Shown piece after piece: positions 54,244 through 62,651 of a stretch of 64,000 nucleotides of DNA. The DNA comes from Hyphomonas sp. Mor2. Its GTDB lineage: Bacteria; Pseudomonadota; Alphaproteobacteria; Caulobacterales; Hyphomonadaceae. A program made the position numbers and the translations under genes. Within the stretch, counting starts at the first letter, position 1, and each line of letters starts with the position of its first letter. The notes beneath the pieces are model-generated. The model did no database searches and was not told the origin of the DNA. It worked only from the letters and a program-made list of their open reading frames with translations. The stretch covers positions 310,001 through 374,000 of the forward strand of contig NZ_CP017718.1 of assembly GCF_001854405.1 (NCBI RefSeq). Reading direction: 5' to 3'.

Positions 54244-55737
54244 ATGGCGGAAGCAGATCTCATTCTGGTCATCGATGAGGGGACAACCTCCACCCGCGCC
54301 ATCGCCTTCAGCCAGGCCTTCGAGCCGGTCGCCATGGCGCAGGCCGAAGTGCCGCTCGCGTATCCGCATGATGGTTGGGTCGAGCAGGATGGCGCAGAGA
54401 TCTGGAGCAAGACGCTGGACGTGTGCCGAACCGTGATTGCCGAAATTGGCGGCGCCGAACGGATCGCCGGGATTGGTATTACCAACCAGCGCGAGACCAC
54501 GCTGATCTGGGACCGGGAAACGTCTCAGCCGATCGCGCCAGCCATTGTCTGGCAGGACCGACGCACCGCAGAGGCCTGCGACGCGCTCAAGGCCAGAGGG
54601 CTAGAGACGCAGGTACAAAGCGAGACCGGGTTGCTGCTCGACCCGTATTTTTCCGGCACCAAGGCGGCCTGGTTGCTCGACCATGTCGAGGGGGCTCGGC
54701 CGCGCGCGGAGGCCGGGGCGCTCGCGTTTGGGACGGTGGACACGTATCTGATCTGGCACCTCACAGGCGGACGGGTGCACGCGACGGACATGACCAATGC
54801 GTCGCGAACTTTGCTGTATCCATTGAGCATCGAAAATGGCGCGAGCTGGTCGAGGGTCATGATTGACATGTTGAACGTGCCGCAAGCGCTGCTGCCGACG
54901 GTCAAGCCGAGCGGCGCGCGGTTCGGGGAAACGGATCCCGCGCTCTTCGGCCGCGCTATCCCGATTCTGTCCGCCATTGGCGATCAGCAGGCGGCGTTGG
55001 TCGGGCAGGGATGCCTTGCGCCGCAAACCGCCAAGATCACCTATGGCACCGGCGCCTTTCTGGTCGCCAATACAGGAACGGACGTGCCGACCTCAGAAAA
55101 CCGTCTGCTCGGCACGCTCGGATACGGGATTGAGGGCGGCGGCTCAGCCTATGCGCTGGAGGGTGCGATCTTCAATGCCGGGACGGTCATACAGTGGCTG
55201 CGCGATGAACTCGGTCTGATCGAAGACGCGGCCCAGTCCGAGCAGATGGCGGCAGACCTGTCCGACAATGCCGGGGTCTATCTGGTGCCTGGATTTACCG
55301 GTCTCGGCGCCCCGCATTGGGACGCGAATGCGCGCGGCACGATCAGTGGTCTGACGCGCGCCGCGAGCGCTGCGCATCTTGTCCGGGCCGGACTGGAGTC
55401 GGCGGCCTACCAGACCAATGACCTCCTCACCGCCTTCGCCGCGGATGGTGCCGATGTGGCGTTGCTGCGGGTGGATGGTGGCATGGCGGCGAATGACTGG
55501 CTGATGCAGTTCATCGCCGACATTTGCGATCGCCCCGTCGAGCGACCGGACTTCATGGAGATGACCGCACTCGGCGCAGCGGCGCTGGCGGGCATGCAAC
55601 TCGGGTGGGTCAGCGAAGACGCGTGGGCGGCGCGCGCGGCCCCGGGTCAGCGATTCGAGCCGGGCATGACGCCCGACCTGCGCGCCCGGCTGATCGCCGG
55701 CTGGCAACGGGCGTTGGATCAGACGCTGACCGGGTAA
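54244..55737 (+). CDS. glpK: Glycerol kinase
   Basis: The 497-residue FGGY-family kinase has IDEGTTSTRAIAFS (phosphate 1), GITNQRETTLIWDR, the glycerol-binding FGTVDTYLIWHLTGG, ITYGTGAFLVANTG (phosphate 2) and LRVDGGMAANDWLMQF (adenosine). These residues are specific for glycerol rather than xylulose or gluconate. It traps glycerol as glycerol-3-phosphate, the GlpD substrate and the GlpR inducer. Divergent from glpD and convergent with putA 12 bases later. Confidence 0.96.
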   Translation: MAEADLILVIDEGTTSTRAIAFSQAFEPVAMAQAEVPLAYPHDGWVEQDGAEIWSKTLDVCRTVIAEIGGAERIAGIGITNQRETTLIWDRETSQPIAPAIVWQDRRTAEACDALKARGLETQVQSETGLLLDPYFSGTKAAWLLDHVEGARPRAEAGALAFGTVDTYLIWHLTGGRVHATDMTNASRTLLYPLSIENGASWSRVMIDMLNVPQALLPTVKPSGARFGETDPALFGRAIPILSAIGDQQAALVGQGCLAPQTAKITYGTGAFLVANTGTDVPTSENRLLGTLGYGIEGGGSAYALEGAIFNAGTVIQWLRDELGLIEDAAQSEQMAADLSDNAGVYLVPGFTGLGAPHWDANARGTISGLTRAASAAHLVRAGLESAAYQTNDLLTAFAADGADVALLRVDGGMAANDWLMQFIADICDRPVERPDFMEMTALGAAALAGMQLGWVSEDAWAARAAPGQRFEPGMTPDLRARLIAGWQRALDQTLTG

Positions 55738-55749
55738 GCGGCCATTCTA

Positions 55750-58700
55750 TCAAACCGACGCGAGCAGTGACGCATTGCCCCCGGCGGCGGTGGTGTTGAT
55801 CGTCACGACTTTCTCGACCCAGAAGCGCGTGTCGGCGTCTTCGACAGAAAGCAGCGGCAAGATCGGGCCGTCGCGCCTTGCCAGAAGCGCAGCCACGCGC
55901 GGCCGGAGCTGACCGTCCACAACAACCCCCTGAATGTTCTCTGGAAGCGACAGGATTTCGAGATCGAGAACGTCCAGTGTGCAGGCGTCATTTCCGGTGG
56001 CCCGTGCGCGCTCAATCTGGCGCTGTAACACCTCGTCCGTATCCCCGCCCAGGCAGAGCAGTCGTCCGCGAGGGTGGTAGCTCAAGCGATTGTCTTCGCC
56101 GGTTGGCCCTGGAAGCTGTACTTCAAGTTCTGGCCTCTGTTCAGGTCTGAGCGCAGGCGGTCGGCACAAACGCGCCAGATAGTTCGGTCCACCCGCTTTC
56201 GGACCCGTCCCGGACAGGCCGTGTCCGCCAAAGGGCTGGACCCCAACCACCGCCCCGATCTGGTTACGATTGACATAGAGATTGCCCACTTCCGCCCGCG
56301 CGGCGACCTGGTCGATCCGCGTGTCGATCCGCGTGTGCAGCCCCATGGTCAGACCAAATCCCAATCCATTGATGTCGTCGATCACGCGATCGAAATCCTT
56401 CGACTCAAACCGGACGATATGCAGCACGGGACCAAAGATCTCTTCTTCGAGATCGCCAATCTGATCGAGTTCGAAAGCGATGGGCGGCACGAAAGTGCCG
56501 CGGGTCGAGGCGGGGGCCGACCCTTCTGCGATGACCGGAAAGCGCGTGCGCAGACGCTTGATATGGGCGTCGATACGGGCCTTGGCAGGGGCGTCGATCA
56601 CCGGGCCAAGGTCTGAGTTCAGCGCCGCGGGATTGTCGGTGATCAATTCATCGACCGCGCCTTTCAGCATCGCATTGAAGGCGTCGGCAATATCGTCCTG
56701 AACGCAAACCATGCGACAGGCCGAGCAGCGCTGACCGGCGCTCTGGAATGCGGAGTCGACCACATCCTTGACCGCTTGTTCCAGCAAGGCGGTCGAGTCG
56801 ATAAGCATCGCATTGATGCCGCCTGTTTCTGCGATGAGCGGGATTGTGCCGCGACCGGTCTCGGCCAGCGTGGACGCGATTCGCTTGGCGGTCTGGGTGG
56901 AGCCGGTAAAGCAAACGCCCTGGATCGCCGGGTTGGTAATCAGCGCGCCGCCAATCTGGCCGCCCCCGATGATCAGGTGCAAGGCCGCTTCCGGGACTCC
57001 TGCGCGGTGCAAAAGCCTGACGGCCTCCTGCGCGATCAGGGGCGTTTGCGGAGCGGGTTTCGCAATGACCGTATTGCCGACCGCGAGCGCCGCCGAGACC
57101 TGTCCGAGGAAGATGGCCAGTGGAAAGTTCCACGGGCTGATGCAGGCGACGGTGCCGAGGGGCGCGTGTCCTGACAACGGGTCGCCTTCCGCCTGGTTGG
57201 CATAATAGAGCAGGAAGTCCACCGCCTCGCGGACTTCCGCATCGGCGTCCATCCAGGTCTTGCCGGCTTCAGCCACACAGAGCGCCATGAGGCTTTTTTT
57301 CTGGTCTTCCAGCAGCGCCGCGGCGGCGCGAAGCGTATTGGCGCGCTCGGTCGCACTCAGCGCGGGCCAGGTGCATTGCGAGCCGGCCCGCACCGCCTCT
57401 TCGATGTCGGTCTCGTCCGACTCCTGAACAGTGCCGACGAGCTGTGTTGGCAGTTGGATGGATTCGATTTCAGCGGCGACATCCGACTGGCTCAGATCCA
57501 GTCCGGAAGCGGCAAGGCGGCGACCCTGGAAATGATCGCGCGGCGCGTGAAGGTGCGGATGCGGCGTGAACCCATGCGAGTCGGCGATGGCCATCGGGTC
57601 ATTCACCAGGTCTGCGTCAGAGATATCGGAATCCAGCAGCTGATTCACGAAGGAATTGTTGGCGCCATTTTCCAGCAGGCGACGGACAAGGTAGGGCAGC
57701 AAATCCTTGTGACGTCCGACCGGGGCATAAGTGCGAATTCTGAATTTGAACTGCTCCGCCAGAATCCGGTGCAGACCGTCGCTCATACCGTACAGGCGCT
57801 GGAATTCCAGATCTCTGCGGTCCCCAGCCATATGCGCGATCGCCGCTGCCGAATGGGCATTATGGGTGGCAAATTGCGGATAGATATGCGGCGCGCAGGC
57901 CAGCAATTTGCGGGCGCAGGCGAGGTAGCTGATATCGGTGTGCTCCTTGCGCGTGAAGACCGGATAGCTTTCCAGTCCCATTTCCTGCGCGCGCTTGATC
58001 TCGCTGTCCCAATAGGCGCCTTTGACCAGGCGGACCGTGATCTTCTGCCCCTGGGTTCTGGCCGCCCGGTGCACCCAATCAATGACCGGCAGGGCGCGGC
58101 GTTGATAGGCTTGAATGGCAAGGCCAAGCCCATCCCAGCCGGAGGTCTGTTCGGAGGCCAGCAAGTGCTCAAACACCAGAAGCGAGACCTCTAGTCGGTC
58201 GGCTTCCTCGGCATCGATGGTCAGGCCAAGATTCGCGGCTTTGGCCAGGGCGCAGAGGTCGAGCAAGCGGGCAACCAGGGCCGGCACGCACGTCTCACGC
58301 TGGGCGTATTCATAACGTGGATGCAGGGCCGAGAGTTTGACCGAGAGGGCAGGGGCGTCGTGCAGCGCTGTGCCGGTGGGCGTGGTCTCGGCCAAATGTT
58401 CGAGCGCCTGCTTGTAGGCAGAGAAGTAACGCTCCGCATCCGCTTCGGTCAGGGCCGCTTCGCCAAGCATGTCATAGGACAGCGTCGCCCCTTTGACCTT
58501 TTGCCGCCGGGCGCGAATTGCGGCGCCCGCAATCGATGTGCCGAGCACGAAGTGGCGTCCGAGCAGACCCACCGCCTGGCGCACCGCGCTCAACATGACG
58601 CGGTCACCGAGGCGGGCCAGCAAATGCGCCGCGTCCGCGCCGCCCGTTGCCTGGATCCAGGATCTGGCAAAGGCCAATCCGCCCGTGCCGAGCTTGACCA

Positions 58701-59061
58701 GCACATGTCTCGCGCCGAAATGGGCGTGCCAGTTGCCAGCCAGCAGTTTGTCTCGTAGCAGCCGTGTCGCGGTGGACGTGTCCGGCGTGCGAATGAGCGA
58801 TTCCGCCAGCCGCATCAGCAGGATGCCTTCAGATGAAGAGAGGCTGTATTCCTGCAAGAAGGCATCCACCACAGACGGCTTGCGCGCCGCTGCGCGAAGC
58901 GAGGTCGCCATCCCGGTTGCGGTGTCTCGAATGGAGGTTCGGTCGGAGTCTGTCAGAGCGGCGGCGCCGGCCAGCGTCTTGGCGAGGTGATGCTCGTCGG
59001 CCAGGTAGGTCGATGCCAGCGGTGCGAAATGCGGGTTTGAGGGCGCGTCGCTGAAGGCCAT
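55750..59061 (-). CDS. putA: Bifunctional proline dehydrogenase/P5C dehydrogenase PutA
   Basis: The 1103-residue enzyme oxidises proline to glutamate. The FAD proline-dehydrogenase barrel (about 160-490) has KLSALHPRYEYAQRE, RLVKGAYWDSEIKRAQ, FATHNAHS and RTYAPVGRHKDLLPYLVRRL (start of the Arg-binding tail). The aldehyde dehydrogenase half (about 560-1010) has ISPWNFPLAIFLGQ, LIAETGGINAM and the Cys in SAGQRCSACRMV (about 779). It lacks the N-terminal ribbon-helix-helix DNA-binding domain of enteric PutA. That fits the divergent Lrp-type regulator next door. A short C-terminal extension of about 90 residues follows the catalytic core. Confidence 0.94.
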   Translation of the reverse strand: MAFSDAPSNPHFAPLASTYLADEHHLAKTLAGAAALTDSDRTSIRDTATGMATSLRAAARKPSVVDAFLQEYSLSSSEGILLMRLAESLIRTPDTSTATRLLRDKLLAGNWHAHFGARHVLVKLGTGGLAFARSWIQATGGADAAHLLARLGDRVMLSAVRQAVGLLGRHFVLGTSIAGAAIRARRQKVKGATLSYDMLGEAALTEADAERYFSAYKQALEHLAETTPTGTALHDAPALSVKLSALHPRYEYAQRETCVPALVARLLDLCALAKAANLGLTIDAEEADRLEVSLLVFEHLLASEQTSGWDGLGLAIQAYQRRALPVIDWVHRAARTQGQKITVRLVKGAYWDSEIKRAQEMGLESYPVFTRKEHTDISYLACARKLLACAPHIYPQFATHNAHSAAAIAHMAGDRRDLEFQRLYGMSDGLHRILAEQFKFRIRTYAPVGRHKDLLPYLVRRLLENGANNSFVNQLLDSDISDADLVNDPMAIADSHGFTPHPHLHAPRDHFQGRRLAASGLDLSQSDVAAEIESIQLPTQLVGTVQESDETDIEEAVRAGSQCTWPALSATERANTLRAAAALLEDQKKSLMALCVAEAGKTWMDADAEVREAVDFLLYYANQAEGDPLSGHAPLGTVACISPWNFPLAIFLGQVSAALAVGNTVIAKPAPQTPLIAQEAVRLLHRAGVPEAALHLIIGGGQIGGALITNPAIQGVCFTGSTQTAKRIASTLAETGRGTIPLIAETGGINAMLIDSTALLEQAVKDVVDSAFQSAGQRCSACRMVCVQDDIADAFNAMLKGAVDELITDNPAALNSDLGPVIDAPAKARIDAHIKRLRTRFPVIAEGSAPASTRGTFVPPIAFELDQIGDLEEEIFGPVLHIVRFESKDFDRVIDDINGLGFGLTMGLHTRIDTRIDQVAARAEVGNLYVNRNQIGAVVGVQPFGGHGLSGTGPKAGGPNYLARLCRPPALRPEQRPELEVQLPGPTGEDNRLSYHPRGRLLCLGGDTDEVLQRQIERARATGNDACTLDVLDLEILSLPENIQGVVVDGQLRPRVAALLARRDGPILPLLSVEDADTRFWVEKVVTINTTAAGGNASLLASV

Positions 59062-59191
59062 GTCAGATCTCCGGTGGTTTCGACCATATTAGCATAGTTG
59101 ATTGGTCCGAAATAAACTCAAACGGATGGGAGAAAGGCCAAACGGTCCTATTTTCACAAAAATGAAACCCAAATGGACTAAATCCTTCATC

Positions 59192-59668
59192 ATGTTGGAA
59201 GATCTGGATGAATTCGATCGCAAGATTCTGCGCGCCATGCAGGCCAATGGGCGCTTGTCGGTTGGTGATCTGTCGGAAGAGGTGGGGCTCAGCAAGACGC
59301 CATGCCTGACCCGTCTGCGACGGCTCGAAGCGAAGGGGTACATCAAGCACTATAAGGGCGTGCTGGACCCGGTGCTGATCCGCCAGGATTATGTGACCTT
59401 CGTTCAGGTCAAACTGGAAGCGACCACGCGGCGCCACCTGGATGCGTTCAGCGACGCGGTGCAGAATATTCCGCAGATTCAATCCTGCCACATGATGTCC
59501 GGCGGATATGATTTCCTGCTCAAGATCCGCACCCGCAACATGAAAGCCTATCGCGAGCTTCTCGGCGACGTTCTGTCCGAGCTGCCGGGTATTTCCCAGA
59601 CCTCGACCTTCCCCGTCATGGAGACCGTCAAGGATACGCACGACTATGCCGTGCTTGAACGCACGTGA
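59192..59668 (+). CDS. Lrp/AsnC family regulator, probable PutR
   Basis: The protein is 158 residues from ATG 59192, where family similarity begins (LDEFDRKILRAMQANGRLSVGDLSEEVGLSKTPCLTRLRRLEAKGYI = HTH). Earlier in-frame ATGs at 59102, 59126 and 59162 are possible, and no start has a strong ribosome binding site. The C-terminal RAM domain (VTFVQVKLEAT, CHMMSGGYDFLLKIRTRNM) should bind an amino acid. It is divergent from putA across about 130 bp. Lrp-type PutR proteins activate putA with proline in several alphaproteobacteria, which is the natural inference. Confidence 0.88.
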   Translation: MLEDLDEFDRKILRAMQANGRLSVGDLSEEVGLSKTPCLTRLRRLEAKGYIKHYKGVLDPVLIRQDYVTFVQVKLEATTRRHLDAFSDAVQNIPQIQSCHMMSGGYDFLLKIRTRNMKAYRELLGDVLSELPGISQTSTFPVMETVKDTHDYAVLERT

Positions 59669-59727
59669 TCGCAATTCAGCTGCGCTGGCGCAAACCTGAG
59701 CCGCATTTCGTCAATTCTGGGAGAAGG

Positions 59728-59803
59728 TGGCTCCGCGAGTAGGACTCGAACCTACGACCGGGCGATTAACAGTCGCCTGCTCTACCAACTGAGCTATCGC
59801 GGA
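59728..59803 (-). tRNA. tRNA-Asn (GTT anticodon)
   Basis: The 76-base cloverleaf on the minus strand has acceptor TCCGCGA/TCGCGGA, D arm AGCTCAGTTGGTAGAGC, anticodon loop CTGTTAA (GTT) and T arm GTAGGTTCGAGTCCTAC. G discriminator and CCA are encoded. Confidence 0.96.
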
Positions 59804-59816
59804 ACAGCGAGCCGCC

Positions 59817-59844
59817 TCATTACCAAAACGGATTTTCCTGTCAA
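59817..59844 (-). promoter_or_regulatory. Promoter of tRNA-Asn
   Basis: On the minus strand TTGACA (59844-59839) and TAATGA (59822-59817) are spaced by 16 bases. Transcription would begin about 7 bases before the tRNA 5' end. Confidence 0.7.
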
Positions 59845-59867
59845 ACGGGGAAAGGCATCTGACTGCC

Positions 59868-59900
59868 AAAAAAATTGGCGGAACATAAAAATGTTCCGCC
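59868..59900 (-). terminator. Terminator downstream of tRNA-Cys
   Basis: A perfect 10-bp stem (59877-59886 with 59891-59900) with a 4-base loop is followed on the minus strand by AA and eight or so T's. It ends leftward transcription from tRNA-Cys before the tRNA-Asn promoter. Confidence 0.85.
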
Positions 59901-59938
59901 GAGGCATTGGGTGATGGTGGGTGTCTCCAATAGAAGAC

Positions 59939-59996
59939 ATTAACCTTCTCCTATAGATTGGTTAACAAGCCTTAAACGAATTCAAAAAGATTTAAG
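59939..59996. other. AT-rich region with paired TTAA dyads
   Basis: TTAACC (59940-59945) and GGTTAA (59960-59965) are inverted with a 14-base spacer. CTTAAA (59971-59976) and TTTAAG (59991-59996) are also inverted with a 14-base spacer. The inner pair reads TTAA-N6-TTAA, close to a CtrA box (TTAA-N7-TTAA). It lies between tRNA-Cys and its terminator, so it would be in the 3' trailer of that transcript. Purpose unknown. Confidence 0.4.
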
Positions 59997-60052
59997 CGAA
60001 AACGCAAATATCTTCAGGAATACGTCTGATTTTGGTGGGGAATTGGAAAGGT

Positions 60053-60126
60053 TGGAGGCTCCGGCCGGAATCGAACCGGCGTACACGGATTTGCAATCCG
60101 CTGCGTCACCACTCCGCCACAGAGCC
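60053..60126 (-). tRNA. tRNA-Cys (GCA anticodon)
   Basis: The 74-base cloverleaf on the minus strand has acceptor GGCTCTG/CGGAGCC (one G-T pair), anticodon loop TTGCAAA (GCA) and T arm GCCGGTTCGATTCCGGC. The U discriminator typical of tRNA-Cys and the CCA end are encoded. Confidence 0.96.
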
Positions 60127-60143
60127 TCGCTGGTGAGCTGGGG

Positions 60144-60172
60144 TGCATAGCAGCGAGACGAGCGGCTTGCAA
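60144..60172 (-). promoter_or_regulatory. Promoter of tRNA-Cys
   Basis: On the minus strand TTGCAA (60172-60167) and TATGCA (60149-60144) are spaced by 17 bases, ending about 18 bases before the mature tRNA. Confidence 0.6.
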
Positions 60173-60268
60173 TCGGGTAAGGTGCAATCTGCGAAATCGC
60201 CATATTGCGGCGCGGGAATCCTGTGCTATTGCCGCCCAACAGAGAGCGTTTCTTAAAAGGACTGCCAG

Positions 60269-60922
60269 ATGGACTTTGCCAATCTTCGCCGGATCATGGT
60301 CGATTCACAGGTTCGCGTTAATGATGTGACCTCAACCGAAGTGGTCAGCGCCTTTTCGAATGTTCCCCGCGAAGTCTTCGTGCCGAAAGGCATGCGCTCC
60401 TGCGCCTATGCCGAGTTGGAAATCGAGACCAGCGAGCACCGGGCCATGTGGCTGCCGCGGGACCTGGGCAAGATCCTGCGCGCCCTGGAGCCGCAGGCGA
60501 GCGATGTCAGCCTGGTGATTGGTGCCGGGGCCGGCTATGGCGCGGCCCTGCTGGGCTATATTACAGACGCGGTCATCGCGCTTGAAGAGGATGAAGCGCT
60601 GGTCGATGCCATGGCCGAGCGCTTTGCCGAGATCGGCATGGATGAAGCGGTCGCCGTCCCGGGCGATCTCGCCAAGGGCCTGGCCGATCAGGGTCCCTTC
60701 GATGTGATCCTGATCTCCGGCATGGTCGAGACCGTGCCGCAAGCCTGGCTGGACCAGCTTTCCGAAGGCGGACGTCTGGGCGTTGTCGTGGCGACGGGGC
60801 GCAGCGTCGGCTCGGCGCGCATCTACAAGCGGGCTGGCGACACATTCTCCTATCGCGAAGCGTTTGAATGCTGCCCGCCCGTGCTGCCAGGCTTTGAGCA
60901 AAAGTCTGAGTTTGTTTTTTAG
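60269..60922 (+). CDS. Protein-L-isoaspartate O-methyltransferase-like protein
   Basis: The 217-residue protein resembles the PIMT family in DFANLRRIMVDSQVRVNDVTS and FSNVPREVFVPKGMRSCAYAE. The SAM-binding motif I reads SLVIGAGAGYGAALLG, where canonical enzymes have EIGTGSGY; the acidic residue after it (LEEDEAL) is kept. This is the alphaproteobacterial branch usually found beside tolC. Whether it repairs isoaspartate is not proven for the branch. Here it stands alone, downstream of the tRNA pair, about 51 kb from tolC. Confidence 0.82.
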   Translation: MDFANLRRIMVDSQVRVNDVTSTEVVSAFSNVPREVFVPKGMRSCAYAELEIETSEHRAMWLPRDLGKILRALEPQASDVSLVIGAGAGYGAALLGYITDAVIALEEDEALVDAMAERFAEIGMDEAVAVPGDLAKGLADQGPFDVILISGMVETVPQAWLDQLSEGGRLGVVVATGRSVGSARIYKRAGDTFSYREAFECCPPVLPGFEQKSEFVF

Positions 60923-61028
60923 GGGTCAGGGCGGGCTGGTCGGTTCGTGCGTGTGATCGAAGCTGTGGCATGTCCGCTTTCGGCGTCGGAGGGGAGCTTA
61001 GCTAGCCCCCCCGCCACTCGTCGCTTCG

Positions 61029-61517
61029 TCAGCTAAATGTCACCGCGGCGAGCAGATAAGCCCCCGACGTGACGATGGCGCCGATGGTGCGGATGGTGTT
61101 CCACATGGACCAAATGCGGCCATAAGTCCGCCAATACTCCGCTGCTTCGCGACTCGTATGATCCAATTTGTCGAGCCGTTCATTCATCGGGACATTACCA
61201 GCCGCCGTGACGACAAATACCGACGGGACATACACGATGGCAGCGCCGATGATCAGTCTTTGAGGCAATCCCTGCAAATTGAACCAGGCAAAAATCGCAA
61301 AGGCGATTGTGACGGGGACCATTAGCATGAATGTGGTCAAAAAGATGGACCGATAAACCGTTCGATTGAGCTGTTGCATCGATTCAATCCCGCCAGCGGG
61401 GGCCGCGCGCTGCAAGCCCCGCATGACAAAGTCCGAGAAGGACTGAAGAACCCCGGCCACGAGTGCGCTCGAAATACCGAGAATAAGACAGGCATAGACG
61501 ATCCAATCAGTCGGCAT
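61029..61517 (-). CDS. DUF1772 (anthrone oxygenase-like) membrane protein
   Basis: From ATG 61517 (GGGAGAAA site) the protein is 162 residues with four transmembrane helices: about 5-25, 48-78, 83-103 and 138-158. FSDFVMRGLQRAAPAGGIESMQQLNRTVYRSIFL and AAGNVPMNERLDKLD are typical of DUF1772 proteins. Bacterial members have no settled role. It follows the NmrA-like gene on the same strand by about 130 bp and may be part of the same response cassette. The longer frame from 61625 has a basic, non-membrane N-terminus and is rejected. Confidence 0.82.
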   Translation of the reverse strand: MPTDWIVYACLILGISSALVAGVLQSFSDFVMRGLQRAAPAGGIESMQQLNRTVYRSIFLTTFMLMVPVTIAFAIFAWFNLQGLPQRLIIGAAIVYVPSVFVVTAAGNVPMNERLDKLDHTSREAAEYWRTYGRIWSMWNTIRTIGAIVTSGAYLLAAVTFS

Positions 61518-61649
61518 TGTTTTCTCCCTGATGTTTGTGACGGGCGTTTGCTGTTTGATTGTCCGTCGAGTGGTTTGAGGGTGCCGGCTCTGCAGAAATG
61601 GTCGAAGAGGACTTGTTTGGATCAAGCTGCAGAGCGAGGGTTTGCGAGT

Positions 61650-62522
61650 TTACTCGGCAGGCTGCGCGGCGGCGGGAACGTTCCATACGCCAGTTGCAGC
61701 CACGTCACGGGCATAGTCTGCAAAATCCTTGGGCGGCCGACCAAGCGCGCGCTGCACGCCGTCGGTCAAATGCGCATTACGTCCATCGAGCACGGTCGCA
61801 AAGAGGTAGTCCAGCATCCAAACCACATCCTTGGGCGCGCCGGAGGATTCGATTTCCGCGACGAACCCCTCATGCGGCACGTCGACATACTCGATCTTTC
61901 GGCCGATGGCATCGGAAAGGTCGGAAGCAATATCTGCAACGGTCATTAGTCGCGGGCCGGTGACTTCATAGATTTCACCAGAATGGCCGGGTTTTGTGAG
62001 CGCCGTAAACGCGACCTCTGCGATGTCATCTACATCGACATATGGCTCCACCATATCGCCCGCTGGCAATGTGATGGTTCCAGCGTGCACCATATCGATG
62101 AAGGCGCCTTCCGAATAGTTCTGGTTGAACCAGCTGGCGCGCACGACGGTCCAATCGATGCCGCTTTGAGCGACGATACGCTCACAAGCTTGCGCTTCCT
62201 CTTCACCTCGACCAGACAATAGGACGAGTTTCTTGACCCCGTGTTTTTTGGCCTTGGCGACCAGAGATTGAATGGCATCCGTCGCGCCCGGCATAGCCAG
62301 GTCTGGTGCGTAATTGATATAGACCGCGGAAACGCCCTTGAGGCAGTCATCCCAGCCTTTCTCATTCGACCAATCGAATGATGGGGCTGCCGAGCGAGAG
62401 CCTTCTCGAACGGGGAGATCGCTCTCGCGCAGCATGTCGACGATTCTACGGCCGGTTTTTCCAGTTGCACCGAGGACCAGAGTCAAACCCGGCGTTTTTT
62501 TGTGTTTAGAGAAGAAATTCAT
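61650..62522 (-). CDS. NmrA-like NAD(P)-binding oxidoreductase/sensor
   Basis: This 290-residue Rossmann protein of the atypical SDR group begins TLVLGATGKTGRRIVDMLRESDLPV (GATGKTG motif), then has KKLVLLSGRGEEEAQACE and VVRASWFNQNYSEGAFIDM. These match NmrA/azoreductase-like proteins that bind NAD(P) and often act on quinones or as redox sensors. The usual YxxxK is absent. Start chosen at 62522 after GGGAGCG; the 62576 ATG is alternative. Divergent from the AraC-type regulator, which is probably its controller. Confidence 0.83.
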   Translation of the reverse strand: MNFFSKHKKTPGLTLVLGATGKTGRRIVDMLRESDLPVREGSRSAAPSFDWSNEKGWDDCLKGVSAVYINYAPDLAMPGATDAIQSLVAKAKKHGVKKLVLLSGRGEEEAQACERIVAQSGIDWTVVRASWFNQNYSEGAFIDMVHAGTITLPAGDMVEPYVDVDDIAEVAFTALTKPGHSGEIYEVTGPRLMTVADIASDLSDAIGRKIEYVDVPHEGFVAEIESSGAPKDVVWMLDYLFATVLDGRNAHLTDGVQRALGRPPKDFADYARDVAATGVWNVPAAAQPAE

Positions 62523-62651
62523 GACACGCTCCCATGTTTTCGCGTGCCTCCTATGTGTTCTCGATTTTGAGATCATTCTTGACCGATCGCGCCAATCCTT
62601 TGGCGGAAGGCGACAAAGCAGCTCTTTCGGATTCGGACTTAATGCGCTTGC

